64,000 nt of DNA, taken from Plasmodium coatneyi. Its lineage: Eukaryota; Apicomplexa; Aconoidasida; Haemosporida; Plasmodiidae. The stretch spans positions 2,108,001-2,172,000 of the forward strand of contig NC_033566.1 in NCBI RefSeq assembly GCF_001680005.1. Direction: 5' to 3'. The notes beneath the pieces are model-generated. The model was not told where the DNA came from. It was given only the letters and a program-made list of their open reading frames with translations, and did no database searches. Shown here piece by piece: positions 31,453 through 41,789 of this stretch; position 1 is the first letter of the stretch; each line of letters starts with the position of its first letter. The position numbers and the translations under genes were made by a program.

Positions 31453-34400
31453 CTAAATTCCACTGAGGGAAGCGTGGTCCCTCACCTGGTCCTGCATTTG
31501 GCCCCCTACTTTGAACGCCCCATTTTCCACAAAGCTTGGGTCCGCATTTATTCTAGTCTTCCCCTTAACCAGGGAGGAAAACTTCACGTACTCGTTCGAA
31601 GCAGGAGGCAAATCGACGTTGCCCCTATTTTGGTAGGAATAATTCAAACTAGCGTTATAAAACTTGTTTGTCTCTCCAGGGAAATATTTTCTGGAAAATT
31701 GATCCGAATAAATGTTCCTAATTTTGCAAATTTTGCCAAAGTTCGTAGTGCCTTCATTGGGCAGTGGTGTTCCCGTGTCAGGTGTGCAATTGAAAAACTT
31801 CCTGAACTGTGGCTTCTTCACTTCTCTGTGGTTTCCATAGGACGTTTCTACATCTCCGTATTTGACGAATGCGTTTTTTTTATTTTGCTGGTACGGAAAG
31901 TAACTGCTTTGGAGGAAATTATTTTTCGTGCCTCTGTTTTGTTTGTGGAGCACCGTGTCAGGAGTTCTTCCCAAGTAGGTGGTCACATGGTTGTCCATCT
32001 TGTCGACCATTGCGTAGCTACTGTCAGTTGTGCGTCTTTGCGTTTCCCTTTCTGTTCCGGTTTCTCTCTGCTGGTATCCCTCCTCCATGGGGTTAAAAAT
32101 CTGGTGGTTATTATTATTCTTCTTCCTTTCCTGATTGAACCCCCCATTTGGGTCAACATATTTATTCCTCTTAAGTATGCTCCTGCTCTTAAAAGCATGT
32201 TCGCTTTTGTCATTTCGGTAGTTAAAAAAGCTGCTGCCATTTGGGGTCTGTAACTTTTCCTGTCTTACCTTGTTGACCGTAGTAATAACGTTTCGAAAAT
32301 TTTTTCCCTCATTTTTTGGGGAGAAAAAGAGGCCTTCTCCTTTGGCATGATTTTTGACGCTTAAAAGGTCTGCCAGTTGTGAATTGCTATCCATTTCGTT
32401 TTTTTTAAAAAAATTTTTCTTCACGTCATTTTCCCTCTTGTAGCCTTCCCGTAGGTTGTTGGGGCGTCCTGTATAAGACGTATTGGCACACGTGAATGAG
32501 TTCCTGCTTTCGAAGGGGTTGTACTGCCTCTTCCCTAGGTTGATCTCCTTATCGTTGCACTTGTAGGTAGCTCTCTTTTTGTCGCTCGGGGGGTAATTGT
32601 GCTGGTGGGTGTACTGCTGCCCATACTGCCTAGTGTACTGGTGAGTATAATGGCGGTCATACTGGTGGCTATACTCACTTTGGGTAACACTATTAACGGG
32701 GGTGTCTTCTCTGCAGTTTCCCCCTACATGCTGTACTTCGTCACTGGTGGGGCGATAGGTGAGCGGCTTATTTAACCCTCTGTTTGGTTCTTCCACGTGG
32801 CCGCTTAAGGGGGGAAGCATTCCATCCGTCTTCACCTCGGTACTTGGGCCTACACTTTCTTGACCAACCTGGTTTGCCGGGTGGACATAACAACCGTTTT
32901 CACTTCTATCCGGGGTGTCCCTCATCTGTGTGTTGCTGTCTCCACTGTGGTAATCGGCAACAGAGTCACTGTTACCCGAATTGTTGCTCCCCCCGTTGTT
33001 GTTATTCGCAACAGTGGTAGTTGTAGTGGTAGTGGAGTTGCTGCTATTGTCGGTCTTTCCTCTCACTCTGTTCAGGTCACAGTTCATGAAGTCCGCTTTT
33101 TTTAAGTACGTACAATTGAGCGCATGTTGTATGTCTGCTGCCTGGTGTGCCGGTGCCTTCTCACTTGAAACAGCGTCACTGCTTGGGAAGCCATTTTCTC
33201 CCTCCACATGGTACAGCTTACCATTGGAATGGTTTAATGAGTCATTCTGATCATGGTCCGATTTTTCATCCTTCGTGTTCTGAACTTGTTCGTTTACCAA
33301 ATTGTTCGTGCCATTTTGGGGGGGTCCCAACGGATTGGCGTTTTTTCTCCAGGAGGTCGTATCGATGGAAAGGCCCTTCACTTGATCGCCTTTGAAACGG
33401 TTTCCAGTTTGGTTACCAGCGTAGCTCTTAGAAGGTGCTAACTCTTCAGCGAGTTTGTCTTGCGTTCCATAAATGGACGTGTCCCCATGTGGTTGCTCCT
33501 TCTTAGTAACGTTCATTTTGTTATCTGGTTTGGTCGACAGTTCTGTCCGCCAGAGCTTGGTCTCCCCCCTGTGCATGTTTGTATTTTTTCCCTGCGTCAA
33601 ATTATAGGTATTAAAATGGGCCTTGTTACCTCCCATGGGGAGATGCTCTTCACTTGTTCCCTCCGGTGGGCTACACTTCTTGTCGACGCTGCATGCAGTG
33701 GTGCTGCTACCCATTGGGGGCACTCCGTATGGGTTCTTCTCATCTATGAACCCATTATCTGCATCCAACCGAGTAGGTTCACACATGTTCAGCTCATCCG
33801 ATTGGCAGTAGTCTCCATAGGGGGTAATTTCCTCTCCCCCTTTGGACTTGTACAGGTGCCCTTTTGCATTTTTCCCTGTCTGGGAAGTATCATCCGAAAT
33901 GTTGCAATATTCACCAGGGATGCTATTTTGGACAAGTTTGCAATCGCTCTGTTGCTTTACCGCTCCGTCGAAGGGTTCAAGCTTTTTCTCGTATCGTGTG
34001 TGCTGCCCGTTTTGCTTCACATTGGTGATTACGCAAGGGGGGGGATAGTTTGGGGATTGCATTGGACGCCGCTCGGGAGATCCTCCTTCGGGAAGAACTT
34101 CCCCCCCGTGGGCCACCAACGAAGAATCTTTAATAAAGCTTTTCGTCCTTTTGCCCAAATGGTATGTCAGTGAGTGACTTCCCCCTTGGTTCTTTTTCAC
34201 ATATTGGAAGCAATTCTGCCTGACTTTGTTCAGATCAAAAGGGGACTCACCCGAGTGGCCCTCTTCACCCATCCTGTTGGTAACAAGTTCCGCACTGGTG
34301 AAAGCCCCTTTCTCGTAAAAGCCATTCTTTCCAAACGGTCTAACAACTTTTGGTCCCTCCATATCTATCACATTGGGAGAAGAATTGCAGAATTTAGGAT

Positions 34401-37400
34401 CCCCCTTGAAACGGAGAAATTTATTTCCTGGTGATCCTGTGGGGACATCTCTTGCAACACTTCCCATGGAGGGATTATTCTTTAGGAAGACCCCCTTCGT
34501 GTCATTCGACTTGCCCTCACCATCCTTCTGTTCAGGAACGTCCTCCTCGTTAAACTTGCTCCTCCAATTATTGCTGCTTTTACTTCCTTGCTCGAAGAAC
34601 ATTTTGTAGTTTTTTCTTTTCCTTTTGTACTTTTTAATTAGGGTGAAAATGTTGACTAGCGGGGGGAATACTACCTTGTTTGCTGTAGCGGCAATGGCGT
34701 TGTCCTGGGTGGAATCGGACAGTGGTGAGTACTGCCATATGTTATCCTGTTGATTGTGACCCTCGTCTGCGTGATCTCCTTCACGCTGATCCTTCGCACC
34801 TGCGAAAATCTCCCTTATGCCCCTCAACTTTTCAGCGTGTGCATCTTCCGCATCTAGGTCCATGCGATACAACATGGTGAGGACGCTGCTTGATCCAGTG
34901 GGGTTCTCTCCATGGGGGTGTTTCTTAACTTCTGATGGTGCTTCGTCACCTCCATTTGGGTTTCCTTCCTCTGGTGAATACCCCCTTCGTGACAAAGTCG
35001 AAAGGTGCATGTCGTTCCTCTGCTTTGAACCTTCCCCGATGGAACCCTCCTCCTGGTCTGCACAAAACTGCGCTACATCTTCCATGTCTAAGAATGTAGA
35101 CCCATCATCCTCCTCACCCTCCAGGGTCATTTCTATGCTTTCCCGAATGAACAACGGGAGGTTCTTCAAATTTCTGTAGCTGAGGTCTTCCCTTTTTTTC
35201 ATTCCCCTCGGTTTAGTTGCGTCTTTGTTCATTTGCCACTTGGTTGCTACGTTGGAGTTTGGGTCAGTTTGGTCCTGCTCACTGGGGAATGTCCCCCCTT
35301 TGCTAATTGACTCCTCTGTTGTGTTAACATGGGCATTTCTATACATTTGAATGTGTTGGTTTTTTTCTTTTTGATTTTCCGTCTGGATGGGTGAGATTGA
35401 TGGTGTGGGGCCCGCGTTTTCACTTCCCCCCTGGTGGTTAAGTAGCTCATTTGTGTGTCTTCCTCCGGGTAGTGGATCACTCATCGAAGTTGCTATTTCA
35501 TCCACGGATGCTTCTTCTTCGTCTTCCCCCTCTTCCGCACTGTAGCTATCAAACTCGTGATGATCGATGAACTCGAGGAAGGATCCCACATTGATGCTCT
35601 CCTTTTGGAAGATCCTGCAGTTGTCCGGGATTCTATACTTCTTATGCTGAATGTGCGTCCGGTGCATGTTGCAGTTGGGGATGTATAGCTTGTAATGCTT
35701 ACTAAACGGTTCGGCTAGAAGCAGATTTTGAAGCTTCTTGTAACCGAAGTGGAGGCTGTTCAGCTCCTTCTTAAACTGAAGAATAAACTGTTGCTTCAGT
35801 TGGGCCAAGACAAGTCCATTGGGCTTATGATCAACCAACAGAGAAATAATTCTCATGACTTCTCCTAAGGTGTCACAAAGCTCATAGTTAAAATTTTTTA
35901 TTTTTGGGTATAAGTCATCTGCGCTTTTTTCGCATGCAGAAACGGGGAGGAGAATCCTCTGTGAATAGACGAATATGCCTTTGTGTATAGCTAGCTGTAC
36001 TAGGTGTATAATATCTCCTAACCGCTTGGATTTGAAGTGCTTAATTTCGTGCTTCAGTTTGGCTGCGAATGCATATCTCCCTCCGTTGAACATGTAGGAC
36101 TTGAGTTTCTTGGTGGTGGGTGAGCAGAAGATGCACTCGCTGCCGTCTTCGCTTCGGCCCGGTTGTGGGTTCACAGTCGCATCGGCCGTCACATCGGTAG
36201 CAACGTTTGCATCCACTTTGGTAGCCACTTGGGTAGGTTCTTCCTCCGTGGCCGCCTCGCTGAGCGCCGCAGCAAAAGCCACACTAGCTGGGGAGAGCAG
36301 CTCCATATGGGCATCACTACCCGATTTGTCTTCTCCAAAGGGGAAGTCCACATTGGATGAACAACCCTTCTGCGCTACGTCACTTTCATCGACCAGTTCG
36401 TCAGGCAATTTGTCGTTCTTTCCATCTTCCTGGTGGACGACACACCCATCAGTGCCTAGCTCGGTGGTGCCATTTTCGCTGTGACGTACCTTCCCCTGTT
36501 CTTCCATCATGGCAGGAAGTGTTGGTGAGGAAGGGTCACTTCCCTTGTCGTCATTCCCTTCCTTCCTGTATTGCATCATTTTAATGGCAAATCTGTGAAG
36601 CAGAATCCAGTCCTTCTTGGTGAAGGTATCATTTAAATTGTGACTGTCCACAAAGCCTTGAAAACCTTTCGGTTCCTCGTTTAGATAGATGACGCACCCT
36701 ATTTCCCCCTTCACTCTTACCTCAATTTGTATACTACACAGGTTGGTTAGTTGTCTCAGAATATAAGCCACCTCAGATGCAGACCAGAAATTGTAGTTGA
36801 CGTAAATCTTCATCTGGTTGGCTACATCTCCAAGGTACGATTTGATCCCCTCCTGGTATAAGAATAAGACTGATTTGTAAAAATAATATTTGAGCTTAAA
36901 AAAAAAGGCATCTAGATCTAGATCCTCTTTCTTAATAATTAGCAGGACCTTTTTCAGCCACGTGTTCTCAATGGTAGGTTCTATAACGTACTTGCTTGTG
37001 CAGAAAATATTTTTCCTTATCAAATCTACGTAGGTGCACTCCCCATCAGACATGTCAACCCCCCCAATATGTGAAGACTGCTGGTCTGTATCCACCTTGT
37101 CGTAATTTATCGGGATCTGCTTCTGAGCCTTAGTACATGGATACCACCCACCTTGGTTGTTGTAAACAATCCAGGTAAGCCCCCCTTTGCGGAAGCTACT
37201 AACCGTTTTAACGTTGTTAAACACGTAGGAATGGTGAATGCTCGACTTGGTGAGCTCATCCAGGATTAGCAAATCCTCATCCGAGAAGAGGATGTCTCTG
37301 TTCATAATTTCGTTGATCTGCTTTAGGTAGATACCGTCATCTATGTTTAGACACGCACTGCACAAATTTAAACTGAAGTTTTTACTTCCTTTTTTTTTCC

Positions 37401-39093
37401 TACTGCTTGGTTTGGCATTATTGGAGAGAAGCTCTACCATCGGGTGAACCTTCTGATTCATGCTGGTGGTGTTTCTGGGAAGGCCCTCCACTGTCATCCC
37501 TTTTTTAGGCTTCTTTTTTAATCCAATACTGAGACATACATTCAAGCTGGTAGATGTCCTCATATCAGGGGATAGACTTCCCAACTCCGTTGCGTTATAC
37601 TTGAAGCAAGTGCTATCTACAGATTCGTCCGACTTGGACAGGAAGCTCCTTCTTCCTTCTCTGCTTACTGCATTTAGGACGTTTCCCCTGGGTCGCTTCT
37701 CTGTCATGCTTATTAACGAGGCACGTCCATCCTGCCGTGGAGATGCGCACAATGTAGGGGGGGTGCAAAACGCATAGTTGTACGGAACAGAACCTCCTGC
37801 AGGGGTAACTCCATTGTAGAGTACCTCCCCCGAATACTTCACCACGGATGGTTCTTCATTAATCTGTGGTGGGGGTACATTCACCTGAGGAAGTAGACCA
37901 CTTCCACGAGGTACTCCCTCCCTACGTTTCTCATAAACTGGCCTGCCAAATGGTTGGTCCCCTTTTGAACTTGACCCGAAAGGTCCAAATTTTGAGGGGG
38001 GTTCTTTCTTCAGAAGATTTAGCCTCTGCTCATAGGGGGTGAAGAAACTGTTGTAAGCTCCGTTCCTGTAGTTTTTTCTTTTTCCGGCAAATTCGAGGTT
38101 TCCTTTTTCTCTCGTGGGGGGTTTTGCCAAATATTTCACCTGGTTGTAATTGTCCTGATGACCGCTACCATTACCGTTGCTGTTGTTTTCCATTCTGTTG
38201 ATAAGACTAATGCTGTTCTGCAGGGGGGATGGTCTCACTTCAAACGGTTTGACGGTGTTATCGAAGGGGGGATCTACTTTGCCCTTTTGCAGGTTTTCAA
38301 CAGGATTCATGACAACCTGTTCTGTCCGCTGTGACGACACGTGAATCTCTCCTCCGTTCTGTTTACCCCCCACCCGTGGGGTAAAAACCTGATTCTGCAT
38401 TTCGCTTCCGTTTTTTTCTTCCTTCGATACGTCTACTTTGTCGTCACAACGCCGTTCTGAACACCCAGGAGGGGTCTCCTGTATCATGTCCGAAGCGGCC
38501 ATACCATTATTACACCCTGGAGGGAAGTTCAATTCGTTTGCTCTATTCAGCACAGCATAGGAGTTTCTCTCGTTCCTATAAGTACGTGCCAACTTGGGGC
38601 CACTCATCTTATACTCTCCATAAGAAGACCTTCCACCGGGATTGGGAATGGTCGGATCTTGGACCAGCATGCAGTTTTTACTTCTCCCCTCTCTGTGGAA
38701 ACCGAACTTGTTCATGTGGCTGGATTCTCCATTTTCATTGAACGAATGAGTGACGCTATTCATTTGGATCCTATTTGGATGGTTACTCACTACTGCACTC
38801 ACTGGTACATTTATTGGCTGGTTAACAACCGGGTAGTAGTTCTTTCCCTCCCCTTGGTACTTACTATTTCCATGCAACCTGGTGAAGGTAACATTTGAAT
38901 TCTTCATTTTGCTCATGGGGGTCAAACCTTTCCTATCCTCATTTGTGTTCCTCCTTCGGGTACCTTGGTACGTCGTGCCGTTAATGAGGTGGTGCTTATT
39001 CTGACCCTGCACGAGGGGCACGCTTCGGATGGAGGGGACACTTCCTTGGGGCTGCTGAGTTAGGTTCGTCTCGGCACTCTCGTAACGCTCCAT
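31453..39093 (-). CDS. Very large OST-HTH/LOTUS and OHA-domain protein
   Basis: A single exon of 2,546 residues. A LOTUS (OST-HTH) domain lies at about residues 1065-1140: LGEVMRIISLLVDHKPNGLV, QFILQFKKELNSLHFGYKKL, then LYIPN. It has the winged-helix pattern of a conserved glycine after a short turn and an LGF-like motif. At about 695-835 a globular part (TWLKKVLLIIKKEDLDLDAF, GIKSYLGDVANQMKIYVNYN, then RVKGEIGCVIYLNEEPKGF) fits the OST-HTH-associated (OHA) region known from apicomplexans. A third conserved block is at about 570-660. The rest is low-complexity Asn/Gly/Ser/Thr sequence, including a T7 run and QYTHQ-type repeats. LOTUS domains bind RNA or partner RNA helicases in germ granules, so a role in RNA storage or sexual-stage control is inferred. 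Domain boundaries are by eye. Confidence 0.88.
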   Translation of the reverse strand: MERYESAETNLTQQPQGSVPSIRSVPLVQGQNKHHLINGTTYQGTRRRNTNEDRKGLTPMSKMKNSNVTFTRLHGNSKYQGEGKNYYPVVNQPINVPVSAVVSNHPNRIQMNSVTHSFNENGESSHMNKFGFHREGRSKNCMLVQDPTIPNPGGRSSYGEYKMSGPKLARTYRNERNSYAVLNRANELNFPPGCNNGMAASDMIQETPPGCSERRCDDKVDVSKEEKNGSEMQNQVFTPRVGGKQNGGEIHVSSQRTEQVVMNPVENLQKGKVDPPFDNTVKPFEVRPSPLQNSISLINRMENNSNGNGSGHQDNYNQVKYLAKPPTREKGNLEFAGKRKNYRNGAYNSFFTPYEQRLNLLKKEPPSKFGPFGSSSKGDQPFGRPVYEKRREGVPRGSGLLPQVNVPPPQINEEPSVVKYSGEVLYNGVTPAGGSVPYNYAFCTPPTLCASPRQDGRASLISMTEKRPRGNVLNAVSREGRRSFLSKSDESVDSTCFKYNATELGSLSPDMRTSTSLNVCLSIGLKKKPKKGMTVEGLPRNTTSMNQKVHPMVELLSNNAKPSSRKKKGSKNFSLNLCSACLNIDDGIYLKQINEIMNRDILFSDEDLLILDELTKSSIHHSYVFNNVKTVSSFRKGGLTWIVYNNQGGWYPCTKAQKQIPINYDKVDTDQQSSHIGGVDMSDGECTYVDLIRKNIFCTSKYVIEPTIENTWLKKVLLIIKKEDLDLDAFFFKLKYYFYKSVLFLYQEGIKSYLGDVANQMKIYVNYNFWSASEVAYILRQLTNLCSIQIEVRVKGEIGCVIYLNEEPKGFQGFVDSHNLNDTFTKKDWILLHRFAIKMMQYRKEGNDDKGSDPSSPTLPAMMEEQGKVRHSENGTTELGTDGCVVHQEDGKNDKLPDELVDESDVAQKGCSSNVDFPFGEDKSGSDAHMELLSPASVAFAAALSEAATEEEPTQVATKVDANVATDVTADATVNPQPGRSEDGSECIFCSPTTKKLKSYMFNGGRYAFAAKLKHEIKHFKSKRLGDIIHLVQLAIHKGIFVYSQRILLPVSACEKSADDLYPKIKNFNYELCDTLGEVMRIISLLVDHKPNGLVLAQLKQQFILQFKKELNSLHFGYKKLQNLLLAEPFSKHYKLYIPNCNMHRTHIQHKKYRIPDNCRIFQKESINVGSFLEFIDHHEFDSYSAEEGEDEEEASVDEIATSMSDPLPGGRHTNELLNHQGGSENAGPTPSISPIQTENQKEKNQHIQMYRNAHVNTTEESISKGGTFPSEQDQTDPNSNVATKWQMNKDATKPRGMKKREDLSYRNLKNLPLFIRESIEMTLEGEEDDGSTFLDMEDVAQFCADQEEGSIGEGSKQRNDMHLSTLSRRGYSPEEGNPNGGDEAPSEVKKHPHGENPTGSSSVLTMLYRMDLDAEDAHAEKLRGIREIFAGAKDQREGDHADEGHNQQDNIWQYSPLSDSTQDNAIAATANKVVFPPLVNIFTLIKKYKRKRKNYKMFFEQGSKSSNNWRSKFNEEDVPEQKDGEGKSNDTKGVFLKNNPSMGSVARDVPTGSPGNKFLRFKGDPKFCNSSPNVIDMEGPKVVRPFGKNGFYEKGAFTSAELVTNRMGEEGHSGESPFDLNKVRQNCFQYVKKNQGGSHSLTYHLGKRTKSFIKDSSLVAHGGEVLPEGGSPERRPMQSPNYPPPCVITNVKQNGQHTRYEKKLEPFDGAVKQQSDCKLVQNSIPGEYCNISDDTSQTGKNAKGHLYKSKGGEEITPYGDYCQSDELNMCEPTRLDADNGFIDEKNPYGVPPMGSSTTACSVDKKCSPPEGTSEEHLPMGGNKAHFNTYNLTQGKNTNMHRGETKLWRTELSTKPDNKMNVTKKEQPHGDTSIYGTQDKLAEELAPSKSYAGNQTGNRFKGDQVKGLSIDTTSWRKNANPLGPPQNGTNNLVNEQVQNTKDEKSDHDQNDSLNHSNGKLYHVEGENGFPSSDAVSSEKAPAHQAADIQHALNCTYLKKADFMNCDLNRVRGKTDNSSNSTTTTTTTVANNNNGGSNNSGNSDSVADYHSGDSNTQMRDTPDRSENGCYVHPANQVGQESVGPSTEVKTDGMLPPLSGHVEEPNRGLNKPLTYRPTSDEVQHVGGNCREDTPVNSVTQSEYSHQYDRHYTHQYTRQYGQQYTHQHNYPPSDKKRATYKCNDKEINLGKRQYNPFESRNSFTCANTSYTGRPNNLREGYKRENDVKKNFFKKNEMDSNSQLADLLSVKNHAKGEGLFFSPKNEGKNFRNVITTVNKVRQEKLQTPNGSSFFNYRNDKSEHAFKSRSILKRNKYVDPNGGFNQERKKNNNNHQIFNPMEEGYQQRETGTERETQRRTTDSSYAMVDKMDNHVTTYLGRTPDTVLHKQNRGTKNNFLQSSYFPYQQNKKNAFVKYGDVETSYGNHREVKKPQFRKFFNCTPDTGTPLPNEGTTNFGKICKIRNIYSDQFSRKYFPGETNKFYNASLNYSYQNRGNVDLPPASNEYVKFSSLVKGKTRINADPSFVENGAFKVGGQMQDQVRDHASLSGI

Positions 39094-39352
39094 TTGGCTG
39101 CTTTTCTCCTTACCAGTGTGTTGCTCTCTTGCGTTGTCTTTCCCTGCTAGTGGGGTGATATAGCACAGACGTCTATTGGAAGCGTCTTCCTCGGTTGGTT
39201 TTGCGGTTTTATTTAATTACGCTGGACGGGTGGTCAGTGGAGTATACGTTCGTATCTTTTTCTTTTGTCTATCGCGACGCGTGAACAGGTTAGTCGAGCT
39301 GACTGTCAATCTCGCATAAACGGGAGGACTCTCCAATTTGGAATGACATACA

Positions 39353-39385
<33 letters not shown>

Positions 39386-39668
39386 AACAAGTGAACAAAC
39401 GGTGATATTCAAAATGAAAGGGTGTCTAGCTGCCCGAACGGGAAGGACAACAAATCAAAGTTAATATGACAGGTAGACATACAATGGAAGAATGGCTTCC
39501 TCGCTACCGATTTAACAGGTAGTACTTTGGGGGAGGACGTAGCCCGTACGGAAAAGTAATGCACAATGAATCACAACGAATTGAAAACAAAAGGTGTATT
39601 CATAACGGGGCAAACAAAATGGACAACCCAATTGGGTAGTGGTGCTTACACACGTGAGTACACACACA

Positions 39669-39676
39669 TGCATGCA
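39669..39676. promoter_or_regulatory. TGCATGCA, ApiAP2-type site
   Basis: This octamer is the known binding core of the ApiAP2 factors AP2-Sp and AP2-EXP. It lies 576 bp upstream of the LOTUS gene start. A match of this length is expected about once in 64 kb by chance, so it is only suggestive. Confidence 0.3.
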
Positions 39677-41357
39677 CCAAAGCTGCTATATTCTGTGCGT
39701 TGAGGCAATTTTTCCTCTTCGCTCAAATCTACTAATCTTAAAAAGGATTAAAAACAGGGGCACAGAAAAAAAAAAAAAAGAAAAAAACACGCATATATAT
39801 ATGTACACGTGAACGGACTGCTGCTACCGCGATGTTGTGGAACTTCCACACGGTGTTGCTCTTCCGGCTGGTTATGCTGTCCCGGATGAGGACGCTAACG
39901 GGATGGCAACAAATGGGGCAGTTCAAGTGGGATCAGCTCTGCACCCAACGGGGCGGAATAATGTAACAAAACAGAGCTACGCGCAACGTAGTAAAACAAC
40001 GGACGGGAATCAAACTGCCGACAAAACAAACGAACCCACGTGGAATGCAGTTCGATGCGATTACTTGGAGTGTAAAAACAAAAAGACAAGTGGCAGATGG
40101 ATTCTTTAGGAAAAAGATTATAACATTGAAACGGACGTATGCCAAGGTATGCACGTGTGTATGGACACAAATGTAGATTCACTCATGTGTGTCTTCCAAC
40201 GATGGCTTTATTTAGGATCAGCGGACAGGTGGAAAAAGCACACGTAGAAAGGATACACATGTGGGTATGCACTCACTTGGGCGTGCGCGGAAAAGCTTAA
40301 CAAAACTGGAATCAATACAAAACGGAAGGTGTGCCACTTGTGCCAGTTGATTTCTCCTCCACCCACGTGCAGCATTAGTATTATCCAATGCTGGCAGCTT
40401 CATTCATTTAAAAACAAAAGCTATTCTGTGGACAAAGGTGGTCTCGTGTAACTGATGAACCATTCAAATGGGACATGCATCAAAAGCTAATTCAATTTTT
40501 TCGATGAATAAAACAAAATCGGCTGTGCTATTTAGGTATGTAGTGCAAACTGGACGTGTTATTAGTCGCACAGTGAAAAAAAAAAAAAAACGGGGGGGAG
40601 GCAGAGTGAGCGGATCAAACGGTAGACATATATAGCACATGTGGGTGTGGCGGCCACCATGCTAGGGATGCACCTCCCAAGGAAAAACAATTAATCAGTG
40701 CGTAGGAAAATACGTTTCGAAGACGTCTATCAAATTAAGAATACGCAAGGGGATATATCACGTTGGAGGATAGCACAATTGCAAAGAAACGGTTTTGTAA
40801 AATGAGACAGGGGTCATAATATCGGAATGGCAAGGGGGCGATTAACAAATGGAACAAACGTGGAACATTCGGTACTCGGGTTGACTCTCCAAATGGTGAC
40901 GTACCCTTCGGAAACGTTGCACTCCTTTGGGGGTAACAAATTGGAGCGAGATCGGTCGAAGTGGGACAAAGACAAAAATCTGCGCAAATGGTTGTTAGCG
41001 CAATGGCGGTTTGTACACTGGTGATAGGCGCGGAAAATGGATTAACCAAACGGATAAAACAAATCGGGACAAAACGACACGTAAAAAAAAGGGACTGACA
41101 AATGGATTGGACGGAGACAGGGAAAGGGGCCATCAATTAAGCAGTTAACAGGGTTGCTAGCCGGGCTTCCAAAACGGAAAAAACAAACGAACGCAAGAAA
41201 TGTAATTATTACAAACTTTTCATTCAGTCCAGAGAATACGTATTTAATTAATCCACTCGGAAAAGAAAAAAGAGAAAAAAAATAAAATAAATAAAAATGA
41301 AATAAAATAAAATAAAAATGTGTAACAAGCTAACTAATCGGCAGGGAATACACACAC

Positions 41358-41389
<32 letters not shown>

Positions 41390-41390
41390 A

Positions 41391-41398
41391 TGCATGCA
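41391..41398. promoter_or_regulatory. TGCATGCA, ApiAP2-type site
   Basis: A second copy of the octamer, within TGCATGCATGCG, follows an A-run in the middle of the LOTUS/SAS-6 divergent region. Other copies fall in introns of the SPX-EXS gene near 50433 and 50880, so placement is not restricted to promoters. Confidence 0.3.
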
Positions 41399-41757
41399 TG
41401 CGTATACATATACACAATACCTTTTGGCGATTATGTTGCTGGCAGAGTGGGTATTAGCGCATGCTTTGTGCGTATGTTACGCATATTTACGGAAAAATAT
41501 TTCGCATACTTTGGAATACTTTGACAAACGTTACTTACGCACACTTTGCACACTCGCACGCTGCTGATACGGAAAGGCGTACACAAAACAGGGCATGCGG
41601 AATGATGAGAAATGTGTAAGGATGAGATGAAAAAAGAAATCAGGCAAACAAAGGAGGACAAGAACGCATGGATAATGAATAATGTGTGTTACGTGTTGTA
41701 TAACTGCCGTGAAGTCGTCATTGCACGCACATATTTGCATAAGCACAAGATCTAAAA

Positions 41758-41789
<32 letters not shown>

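Noticed and set aside
31474..32253. Plus-strand ORF of 259 residues
   Set aside because: It is antisense to the LOTUS protein frame and has a composition mirroring its codons; no start context, family or splice support.
39837..40109. Plus-strand 90-residue ORF in the 4.5-kb gap
   Set aside because: Begins at a non-ATG codon, has no hydrophobic core, family resemblance or splice partners.
41280..41335. AATAAAATAAA patch as a satellite or origin
   Set aside because: Too short and irregular; looks like ordinary AT-rich low complexity.
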